Below, piece after piece: positions 57,347-64,000 of a DNA stretch of 64,000 bases (positions are counted from its first letter, which is position 1; each line of letters starts with the position of its first letter). The position numbers and the translations under genes are program-made. The notes under the pieces are model-generated. The model was given only the letters and a program-made list of their open reading frames with translations. It did not search any database and was not told the origin of the DNA. The DNA is from Cloacibacillus porcorum (GTDB lineage: Bacteria > Synergistota > Synergistia > Synergistales > Synergistaceae), in assembly GCF_001701045.1 (NCBI RefSeq), contig NZ_CP016757.1:2163501-2227500 (forward strand). The letters are read 5' to 3'.

Positions 57347-57814
57347 ATGAAAGAGGCTCCCGATTATTTTCTTCCGCTCAAAGTCATGCCCGCCGAGGGC
57401 GACAAAATAATACTCTCTCCGGCATATTTCTTTCCCGCGAACATCATGTCGCGGGGGCTCTTCGCAGGCGTCAGCCTCGTCACAAAAACGATCGTCGTAG
57501 ACGCCTCAAACGGCAGGGCCGTAATCTCCGACGCCGATATCCGGCCCTGCGCGGCGCCGGATTTTCCCTGCATTCCCCGCGAGCTGCCCGTTAAACTGAG
57601 CGAACACCAGGCCCTCTCCGCCGCCGAAATGATGGCGACGCCGGAGGAGGCGCGGGGCTGGCGGCGCGGCTTCAATTCCGTGAGGGTGTTCTTCCGCAAC
57701 AGTGAGTTCAATTTTGTCTGGCATACATATATAATCCGCGGCTCCCTGCTTATCGACGCCTTTACGGGCGAGGAAAGCGAAGCCGCGGATGTGATCGATA
57801 TTTTACTTCGGTAG
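57347..57814 (+). CDS. Conserved-looking protein of unknown function
   Basis: A 155-residue soluble protein, MKEAPDYFLPLKVMPAEGDK at the start, no signal peptide or membrane helix. Beta-rich central part (TKTIVVDASNGRAVISDADIR) and a C-terminal segment with NFVWHTYIIRGSLLIDAFTG. I do not recognise the family. A GGTGAG RBS precedes the ATG. It overlaps phoR by 12 bp tail to tail, so the two genes are convergent. Confidence 0.65.
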   Translation: MKEAPDYFLPLKVMPAEGDKIILSPAYFFPANIMSRGLFAGVSLVTKTIVVDASNGRAVISDADIRPCAAPDFPCIPRELPVKLSEHQALSAAEMMATPEEARGWRRGFNSVRVFFRNSEFNFVWHTYIIRGSLLIDAFTGEESEAADVIDILLR

Positions 57815-59572
57815 CCTGATTACGAAGGCCGTACCTCCGAGCTCGGACTCCCCAAGCTCAAGGGTGCCGCCGTGGCGCTCGATTATCCTCCGTGAGATCG
57901 AGAGGCCGAGGCCGTAGCCGCCGCTTTTCTTCCTGCCGCGCGCCCTGTGGCTGTCGCCGCGCCGGAAGCGTTCAAAGATCAGCTTTCGCTCGTTTTCTGC
58001 GACCCCGGGGCCGTTGTCGTCGACCGTGAGCCGCCACATACCGCCCTCTTCACAGAGCGATACCTTAATGATGCCGGCGGGGCTGTCACTGAACTGGATA
58101 TATTTCTGCGCGTTTTCCATAATATTCAGCAGCGCCCGGCGCATATCCTCGTAGACTCCCATCACATGTGCGCCGCCCGTAGGAGCCGTTATCTCGATCT
58201 TCGTCTCTTTGGACTGCGGCAGCGCCGCGATCTCGTCCTTTACCTCTTCCGCGACTCCCACAAGGTCAACGTTGGCCACATCTTTGCGCATCGGATCGGC
58301 ATCAAGACGCACCAGCAGCAAAAGGTCGTCGACAAGTCCGCTGATCCGCTCCTGCTGCCGCAGCAGGCTGTCTATCGTTTCGACATCCTCGGAGCGTTCG
58401 GGACCGTTCATCTGCGGAGAGCTCTTGAGCAGCTCCAGACCGGTGCGGATTATCGCAAGCGGGGTCTGGAACTCATGTCCCGCGTCGATGAAAAAGTCGC
58501 GCCGCACCTCTTCGAGCTTCGCCTTTTCCGTAAGATCCTGAAGGGCGATGAGTCTGCCGCGCGGCAGCCTCAGAGTCGTCGCCTCCACCTGCATCGCCAT
58601 CGCGCCGCTGCGCATGATTGACAGCGTGCGCGTTGTGTCGGGCTCGTCCAGCATGAAGTAAAGCTCGTTGGAGGGCAGTATCAGCTCCACGGAGGAGCCG
58701 CGCGCGGGAAGCTCGCTCTGCCCGCAGATCGTCGAGGCCTCTTTGTTTATATAGCGTATCTTTTTTTCGTCGTCAATGAGAATGACACCAATCGGCAGCG
58801 CGCCCACAAGCTGGGCAAGCTCCTCCTTGCGCTCCTGCGCCTCGCGTATCGTCTTTTGCAGCGAGTCCTGCATGGAGTTCAGCGTATTGGAGAGCGCCTG
58901 TATCTCGTCGTCGTTGGTTATGGGGAAGCGCGCCTTCTCGCCCCTCGCTATCTGCGAGGCTGCCCTGCTCAGAGAATTGAGCGGCGTCAGGATCAGACGC
59001 AGTACGAGGTATGTTCCGAGCCAGACCAATATCAGAATGAGTGCGAAGTATTTGATAAATGGTATTGTAACGCTCTTTATGAGTCCCGATAGCTTCGCCA
59101 CCGGGTAAGAGAGGCGCACCACATAGACCTCACCGGGGCTGCCTGGAGTAATGACCCTCTTCGCCATATATATCTGCCACTCGCGCTGCGTCTTGCTGTA
59201 GCGCAGCTCCGCCCCCTCGCCGTTCTCAAAGGCCCCCATCACCTCGCCGCGCGTGTAGTGGTTCTCCATCTGCGAGACGTCGGCCTTCGTATCCGTCACC
59301 ACCTCGCCGTTGAGACCGACGACGGTGACGCGTCCGTCAGGATAGAGGGAGGTCCAGATGCCGGAGATATTCTTTATTCCCGCGACTCCCTTCTCCTCTC
59401 CTGAAACGGCCATAAGATCCAGATAACGGGAGAGCATCGTGCGCGTATATTCTATGCTGTCGCTGCGCTCCGCGCGGTATATTATTATCCAGGCCGCGAG
59501 GCCGATGACGGAGACCGCCAGCGTCATGAGGATGGCGATCTTTTTTTTCAGCGTCAGCTTGCTGAAGCTCAT
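57803..59572 (-). CDS. phoR: Sensor histidine kinase PhoR
   Basis: A 589-residue kinase of the phosphate regulon. TM1 about 12-29, periplasmic loop about 30-165, TM2 about 166-190, HAMP, PAS (about 250-350: ALPIGVILIDDEKKIRYINK), HisKA with phospho-acceptor His in FIDAGHEFQTPLAIIRTGLE, and HATPase with NIMENAQKYI, VDDNGPGV and GGYGLGLSISRRIIERHGG. It has a larger periplasmic domain than E. coli PhoR, as in Firmicutes-type PhoR. It overlaps phoB by 4 bp. Confidence 0.9.
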   Translation of the reverse strand: MSFSKLTLKKKIAILMTLAVSVIGLAAWIIIYRAERSDSIEYTRTMLSRYLDLMAVSGEEKGVAGIKNISGIWTSLYPDGRVTVVGLNGEVVTDTKADVSQMENHYTRGEVMGAFENGEGAELRYSKTQREWQIYMAKRVITPGSPGEVYVVRLSYPVAKLSGLIKSVTIPFIKYFALILILVWLGTYLVLRLILTPLNSLSRAASQIARGEKARFPITNDDEIQALSNTLNSMQDSLQKTIREAQERKEELAQLVGALPIGVILIDDEKKIRYINKEASTICGQSELPARGSSVELILPSNELYFMLDEPDTTRTLSIMRSGAMAMQVEATTLRLPRGRLIALQDLTEKAKLEEVRRDFFIDAGHEFQTPLAIIRTGLELLKSSPQMNGPERSEDVETIDSLLRQQERISGLVDDLLLLVRLDADPMRKDVANVDLVGVAEEVKDEIAALPQSKETKIEITAPTGGAHVMGVYEDMRRALLNIMENAQKYIQFSDSPAGIIKVSLCEEGGMWRLTVDDNGPGVAENERKLIFERFRRGDSHRARGRKKSGGYGLGLSISRRIIERHGGTLELGESELGGTAFVIRLPK

Positions 59573-60270
59573 TCCTGCCCCTCCTCCCAGACGAGCCGGT
59601 ACCCGCGGCCGCGCAGCGTCTGCGCGGAGAGCATCGGCCTCCTGCCGTCGTCAAGCTTCTTGCGCAGACGCGAGAGGTGGACGTCCACCGTGCGCGTGTC
59701 ACAGTTGGACATACCCCATATCCGCCGCAGCAGCTCTTCGCGCGAAACGGTGTGACCCATGCGCCGCGCGAGCACCTCGAGTATCGAATACTCCGTCGGG
59801 CTCAGGTCGATCAGCGAACCGCGCAGCCAGGCCTCCTTCTCCACCGTATCCAGCTTGAAGGCGCCGTTTTCGATGATCTTGCGGATATCGGCCTGCTGCT
59901 GGGTGCGCCGCAGCAATACGCGGACGCGCGCGAGCAGCTCGTCCAGCGGGAAGGGCTTGCGCATGTAGTCGTCGGCCCCGAGGTCGAGCCCCTGCACGAC
60001 ATCCTCGGCGGAGCTGCGCGCCGTAAGCATGAGGATAGGGATATGTTTCGTCTCCGTATCAGACTTCACACGCCGGCAAATCTCCCAGCCGTCCATCAGC
60101 GGCAGCATGAGGTCAAGTATCACAAGATCCGGCAGCTCTTCATATATCAGGGAGAGAGCGGAGTCGCCGTCAAAGGCGCAGACGGTCTTATAGCCCTGCT
60201 GCCTCAGAGCGCGGCAGACAAATTCCGCGAGGCTCTCTTCGTCGTCTACGACCAGTATCTTCTGCGTCAT
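59569..60270 (-). CDS. phoB: Phosphate regulon response regulator PhoB
   Basis: A 233-residue OmpR-family regulator. The receiver has Asp in DLVILDLMLPLMDG (about residue 53), Thr in PILMLTARS and Lys in YMRKPFPLDEL. The C-terminal winged helix (about 130-230) includes LSPTEYSILEVLARRMG, RTVDVHLSRLRKKL and RGRGYRLVWE. It activates pst and other phosphate genes when phosphorylated by PhoR. It lies 4 bp downstream of phoU. Confidence 0.92.
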   Translation of the reverse strand: MTQKILVVDDEESLAEFVCRALRQQGYKTVCAFDGDSALSLIYEELPDLVILDLMLPLMDGWEICRRVKSDTETKHIPILMLTARSSAEDVVQGLDLGADDYMRKPFPLDELLARVRVLLRRTQQQADIRKIIENGAFKLDTVEKEAWLRGSLIDLSPTEYSILEVLARRMGHTVSREELLRRIWGMSNCDTRTVDVHLSRLRKKLDDGRRPMLSAQTLRGRGYRLVWEEGQE

Positions 60271-60274
60271 CGTC

Positions 60275-60967
60275 CTATGCCATCTTCTTACGGCGGTAGC
60301 TGCTGGCCTTCACAGGCCGTCCCGTATACATGTAGGCCACGCGTTCGGCGACGTTCGTCGCGTGGTCCCCCGCGCGCTCGAGCGTCTTGGAGACGTTCAT
60401 CAAATTGAAGGACTGCTCGATACGCTCCGGCTTTTCCATGATCAGCAGCAGCAGTTCGCGCATGATCTGTTTTTCCAGGTCGTCCACCTCGTCGTCCATC
60501 GGGAATACCCTGAGCGCCGCCTCGCCGTCATGGGTCTCTATCGCCGTCATCGAGAGCCGCAGCATCTCTTTAATGGTCTCCACCATGCGCGGTATGTCGA
60601 TAAGCGGTTTAAGCTGCGGCAGTTTGCAGAGCGAGAGCGTCACCTTCGCGATATTCTCGCCGTAGTCGCCGATGCGCTCAAGGTCGACCGCTATGTGCAT
60701 TATGCTGACGACGACGCGCAGATCCTCGCCAAGCGGCTGGTAGCGCGCCGCGAATTCCATACAGGCCGCGTCAAGCTTCTCTTCAAGATCGTCGATGACG
60801 TCGCCATCGGCAATCACCTTCTGCGCCATCTCCGCATCATTGTTTTTAAGCGCCCAGACCGCCCTTTCAATCGATTCGGCGGCCAGCCCGCTCATACGGT
60901 ATATCATGTTCTTCAGAAGAGAAAGGTCTTCCTCTATTCTTTTTCTTGTGTTTATCACATCCATCAC
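60275..60967 (-). CDS. phoU: Phosphate signalling protein PhoU
   Basis: A 230-residue protein of two three-helix bundles. The metal-binding repeats are HIAVDLERIGDYGENIAKVT and SKTLERAGDHATNVAERV. PhoU connects the Pst transporter to PhoR and represses Pho signalling when phosphate is plentiful. It lies between pstB and phoB as expected. Confidence 0.93.
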   Translation of the reverse strand: MMDVINTRKRIEEDLSLLKNMIYRMSGLAAESIERAVWALKNNDAEMAQKVIADGDVIDDLEEKLDAACMEFAARYQPLGEDLRVVVSIMHIAVDLERIGDYGENIAKVTLSLCKLPQLKPLIDIPRMVETIKEMLRLSMTAIETHDGEAALRVFPMDDEVDDLEKQIMRELLLLIMEKPERIEQSFNLMNVSKTLERAGDHATNVAERVAYMYTGRPVKASSYRRKKMA

Positions 60968-60992
60968 TGCAATCCCCCTGACCCTTTATTTA

Positions 60993-61805
60993 TTAGCCGA
61001 AACGTCCCGAAATATAGTCTTCCGTGCGCTTATCGTGCGGCGAGGTGAACATCTTCGCCGTCCTGTCGTATTCGATCAGGTCGCCGAGAAGGAAGAAGGC
61101 CGTATAGTCCGAGATTCGCGCCGCCTGCTGCATGTTGTGCGTAACGATAACGACTGTATAGTCCCGCTTGAGCTCACTGATAAGCTCCTCAACACGCGCC
61201 GTCGACATCGGGTCGAGGGCGCTCGTCGGCTCGTCCATGAGCAGGATGTCGGGCTGAGTCGCTATGGCGCGCGCGATACAGAGGCGCTGCTGCTGGCCGC
61301 CGGAAAGCCCCGTCCCGGAACTTTTCAGCTTGTCCTTAACCTCATCCCAGAGCGCCGCCCCCTGAAGGCTGTTCTCTACTATCTCGTCGAGGCGTCCCTT
61401 GTCCTTCACACCGTTCAGACGCGGGCCGTAGGCGATATTGTCATATATCGACATCGGAAAGGGATTCGGTTTCTGGAAAACCATCCCCACCTTGCGCCGC
61501 AGCGCGATGACGTCCGTATCGTCCGCCAGAATATTTTCCCCGTCAAATTCAATTATACCCTCTACGCGCGCCGACGAAATAAAATCATTCATCCGATTGA
61601 GGCAGCGTAGATAGCTGCTCTTGCCGCAGCCGGAGGGGCCGATAAAGGCCGTCACCATATTCTCTCCCATGTCGAAGGTGATGTTTTTCAGCACCTGCCT
61701 GTCGCCGTAGTAGAGGTCGACGCCGCGCGTGCGTATCTTGACCGACATCTGCTTCGCGTCGGCGGCCGCTTCAAACCTTTCGTTGTTCACCGATGTGTAA
61801 TCCAT
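60993..61805 (-). CDS. pstB: Phosphate ABC importer ATPase PstB
   Basis: A 270-residue ATPase. Walker [20 protein letters not shown], signature [16 protein letters not shown], Walker [15 protein letters not shown] and [15 protein letters not shown] are intact, and the [18 protein letters not shown] end is typical of PstB. It drives high-affinity Pi uptake with PstA/PstC. Confidence 0.95.
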   Translation of the reverse strand: MDYTSVNNERFEAAADAKQMSVKIRTRGVDLYYGDRQVLKNITFDMGENMVTAFIGPSGCGKSSYLRCLNRMNDFISSARVEGIIEFDGENILADDTDVIALRRKVGMVFQKPNPFPMSIYDNIAYGPRLNGVKDKGRLDEIVENSLQGAALWDEVKDKLKSSGTGLSGGQQQRLCIARAIATQPDILLMDEPTSALDPMSTARVEELISELKRDYTVVIVTHNMQQAARISDYTAFFLLGDLIEYDRTAKMFTSPHDKRTEDYISGRFG

Positions 61806-62669
61806 CTATCTTCCGTTCCTTTCTGCGAGACGGGCGCGCGCTATCACTCCCACCGCGCTCGTTCCCATTACAAGTCCGATGAGCACCAGTATCGCCCCGT
61901 ACTCTATCGGGGCCGCCGCCTCGGGGTCCGTCGCCGAGGTGGCGAGAACATATATGTGGTACGGCAGCGCCATAACCTGGCTGAAGACGCTTTTGGCAAT
62001 CTCCGGCGCGAAGTAGGCGGCGCCCGTGAACATTATCGGCGCCGTCTCGCCGGCGACGCGGCCCACCGCAAGGATGGCGCCCGTGATTATCGTCGAGGCC
62101 GCCGAGGGCAGCACGACCTTGATTATCGTCTGGTACTTCGTCGCGCCGAGCGCGTAGGAGGCGTCGCGGTAATCCTGCGGCACCGCGAGAAAGGCCTGTT
62201 CCGCCACCGTGACCACGAGCGGCAGGGAGAGACAGGCCAGCGTCAGCCCCGCCGAAAGCAGGCAGGAGCCAAACTGCATGAATACGACGAAGAGCGAGAG
62301 GCCGAAGAGCCCGAAGATTACCGAGGGAACGCCCGCCAGCGAACGGATCGAAATTCTCATCAGCCTGACAATCCAGGTATCCTTGGCGTACTCCGCGAAG
62401 TAGAGCCCCGTCATGATGCCTACGGGAAGCGCCACCCCCATCGAGACGAGCACCAGCTGCATCGTACCCACCAGCGGCGTCAGTATCCCCCCCGCCAGCA
62501 TACCGTCCTTGGGCGGTTCGGAGAGAAACTCCCAGGAGAGGGCCTCCGCGCCGTTCCTTATCAGGTAGACGGCTACCGCGCCGATAACCGCCACAAGCAG
62601 CAGCGCGAAGAGGCATAGGACGAGAGTCATCAGCCTGTCGTATATCTTGCGCATAAAAGTACGGTTCAT
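61806..62669 (-). CDS. pstA: Phosphate ABC importer permease PstA
   Basis: A 287-residue permease with six helices and the EAA-type loop VPQDYRDASYALGATKYQTI. PstA-typical GGILTPLVGTMQLVLVSMGV and RSLAGVPSVIFGLFGL are present. The stop abuts pstB and the start overlaps pstC by 4 bp. Confidence 0.94.
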   Translation of the reverse strand: MNRTFMRKIYDRLMTLVLCLFALLLVAVIGAVAVYLIRNGAEALSWEFLSEPPKDGMLAGGILTPLVGTMQLVLVSMGVALPVGIMTGLYFAEYAKDTWIVRLMRISIRSLAGVPSVIFGLFGLSLFVVFMQFGSCLLSAGLTLACLSLPLVVTVAEQAFLAVPQDYRDASYALGATKYQTIIKVVLPSAASTIITGAILAVGRVAGETAPIMFTGAAYFAPEIAKSVFSQVMALPYHIYVLATSATDPEAAAPIEYGAILVLIGLVMGTSAVGVIARARLAERNGR

Positions 62670-63580
62670 CTCTTTGTACCTCTTTTTTCAATATAAAGTG
62701 AAGCCAGATTTATCATCAGCGTCATCACCAGAAGGATGAGCCCCGCGAAGAAGAGCGCGTAATAGTGGACGCTGCCCACAGGCGTCTCTCCCATCTCGGC
62801 GGCAATCGTCGAGGTGAGCGGCCTCACCGGCTCCGTAAACAGCGTGGGAATGATCGCCGCGCCGCCGGCGGCCATCAGCACGACCATAGTCTCGCCGAGG
62901 GCGCGCATCACGCCAAGGAGCACCGAGGCGATTATCCCGGGCAATGCGCTGGGGAATACAACCTTTTGTATCGTCTCCATCCTTGTCGCTCCGAGCGCGT
63001 ACGAGGCGTCCCGAAGCTCAAGGGGGACCGCGGCGAGCGCCTCGTCAGAGAGCGAGGCGACCACCGGTATTATCAAAAATCCCAAAAGTATAGAAGCGTT
63101 GAGCAGGTTTAGCCCGCTTGCGATACCCAGCGTATCCTGCATCCAGGGCGCGATCAGCATCATGCCGATGAAGCCGAGGACTATCGAGGGCAGGAAGCCG
63201 AGCATCTCAAGCAGGACCTTGAAGAAGTTTCTCAGTTTGCGGGGAGCTATCTCCGCGGTAAAAACCGCGAGCGCGAGCGCCGCGGGTATCGCGATGATGC
63301 TGGAAAGAAGGGTGGCGGCGAGCGTTCCCGCTATAAGCGCCGCCATCCCCAGTGCTGGTGGCTCCTCAGTCGGATACCAGTCTCTTGAAAAGAAAATCTC
63401 TTTAAGTGAAACCGTCTTGAGTACCGGCAGCCCATTTGCGATCAGGAAGCCGAGAATGAAAATCAGGACGATGATTCCCGTCACCGCCACGCAGAAGACC
63501 GTGCGTGACATTATCCTGTCTCCCATTCCTCCGAAGGCCTGTTTCTTCGCCGGCCGTTCGGCCTTTGTCAATGCGCTCAT
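62666..63580 (-). CDS. pstC: Phosphate ABC importer permease PstC
   Basis: A 304-residue permease with six helices; AAVPLELRDASYALGATRME forms the EAA loop, and LLEMLGFLPSIVLGFIGMMLI and MRALGETMVVLMAAGG are PstC-like. It pairs with PstA. It starts 31 bp after pstS. Confidence 0.94.
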   Translation of the reverse strand: MSALTKAERPAKKQAFGGMGDRIMSRTVFCVAVTGIIVLIFILGFLIANGLPVLKTVSLKEIFFSRDWYPTEEPPALGMAALIAGTLAATLLSSIIAIPAALALAVFTAEIAPRKLRNFFKVLLEMLGFLPSIVLGFIGMMLIAPWMQDTLGIASGLNLLNASILLGFLIIPVVASLSDEALAAVPLELRDASYALGATRMETIQKVVFPSALPGIIASVLLGVMRALGETMVVLMAAGGAAIIPTLFTEPVRPLTSTIAAEMGETPVGSVHYYALFFAGLILLVMTLMINLASLYIEKRGTKR

Positions 63581-63611
63581 GGGCTGTCCGTCCTCTCCTG
63601 TTGACGATAGG

Positions 63612-64000
63612 CTATTTCTTAAGCTCGCGGAGTGATACGAAACCGGTGCCGTTTACGATCTTCTGTCCGGCGTCGCTCTGCATGTACATAATGAAGTCGA
63701 GCACCTCACCCTTGGGCCAGCCGTTTGTGAACATGTAGAGGTAGCGTGAGAGGGGATATTTGCCGCTGCGCGCGGTCGCCGCCGTCGCGCTCACGCCGTC
63801 GACCTGGAGCCCCTTAACCGTCTTGTTGACGTAGCCCATTCCCTCATAGCCGATCGCGTTCTTGTTCTTGCTGACAGAGGAGAGCATCGCGCCGCTGGAA
63901 GAGGCGACCTGGGCCTTCGGCGTCACGCGGATCTTTTCGCCCTTGTCCATGATCATCTCCTGCCAGGTGCCGTAGGTGCCGGAGCTGGTGTCGCGTCCGA
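63612..64000 (-). CDS. pstS: Periplasmic phosphate-binding protein PstS (partial, N-terminus outside window)
   Basis: Only the C-terminal 129 residues are inside the window. The frame enters at the right edge reading GRDTSSGTYGTWQEM, the phosphate-binding SRDxxSGT loop. It continues GAMLSSVSKNKNAIGYEGMG and ends YMQSDAGQKIVNGTGFVSL, the typical PstS C-terminus. First gene of pstSCAB-phoUBR; its promoter and any Pho box lie outside the window. Confidence 0.92.
   Translation of the reverse strand, partial: GRDTSSGTYGTWQEMIMDKGEKIRVTPKAQVASSSGAMLSSVSKNKNAIGYEGMGYVNKTVKGLQVDGVSATAATARSGKYPLSRYLYMFTNGWPKGEVLDFIMYMQSDAGQKIVNGTGFVSLRELKK

Overview
The window looks like chromosome from an anaerobic, amino-acid-fermenting, diderm bacterium, most likely a member of the Synergistota (Cloacibacillus/Synergistes type). 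This is an inference from gene content and style: moderately GC-rich DNA, an LPS export system (lptA-lptB) beside murJ, a Rex-linked multi-subunit [FeFe] hydrogenase, a type IV pilus/type II secretion-like cluster, and Gram-positive-style control elements (CIRCE, PyrR attenuation). Almost every gene lies on the minus strand. The plus-strand exceptions are a hipB-like regulator, a molybdopterin oxidoreductase, an IS3 element, tadA, a small XRE regulator, one unknown gene, two tRNAs and the SRP RNA.

Layout. 1-7880: pilus/secretion assembly genes (pilC, a major pilin, two divergent pilin paralogues, pilM-N-O-P and a secretin cut by the window edge). 8335-13168: an ABC importer of the PotA/FbpC type with a PHP phosphoesterase. 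13385-15357: groES-groEL under CIRCE. 15622-18979: an orphan PBECR4-domain gene, then codB-codA for cytosine uptake and deamination. 19266-24337: rex-hydC-hydB-hydA-ferredoxin, an NAD(P)H-linked hydrogenase operon with its redox repressor. 24551-24869: a hipB-like gene with a broken hipA. 25077-28388: tsaD, small unknowns and an NhaC-type antiporter. 28615-32104: murJ-lptB-lptA. 32235-37331: the pyrR-B-C-F-E operon, ending in an odd ZnuA-like gene. 37728-44100: a Mo/W oxidoreductase, cca, and rpsB-tsf / pyrH-frr. 44105-46141: a 2-kb nest of repeats and mobile DNA. 46142-54174: panF-yhdT, tRNA-Ser, a large sensor with degenerate GGDEF and intact EAL, and a PII-like/DUF1538 pair. 54506-57302: tRNA-Arg with a duplicated 3' half, tadA, an EAL gene, tRNA-Ser and SRP RNA. 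57803-64000: pstSCAB-phoU-phoB-phoR, with pstS cut by the window edge.

Three signals stand out. (i) A family of at least five intergenic palindromes, each 126-130 bp, has conserved shoulders but central stems of unrelated sequence that keep complementarity. Four copies also carry a conserved side module, and two flank an IS3 insertion lodged inside a MITE-like element. (ii) A 14-bp palindrome of the LacI-family type, TGCAA(C/G)CGGTT(A/G)CA, overlaps the promoters of both pyrimidine loci (codBA and pyrRBCFE), which suggests a shared repressor on top of PyrR attenuation. (iii) The rex promoter has its -10 hexamer exactly between the two 13-bp arms of a perfect palindrome. Also notable are a sensor-phosphodiesterase whose signal peptide is encoded only if translation starts at a non-canonical ATT/ATA codon, three pilin paralogues of which only one keeps a full prepilin motif, and a 47-bp duplication of the tRNA-Arg 3' half that looks like an integration scar.
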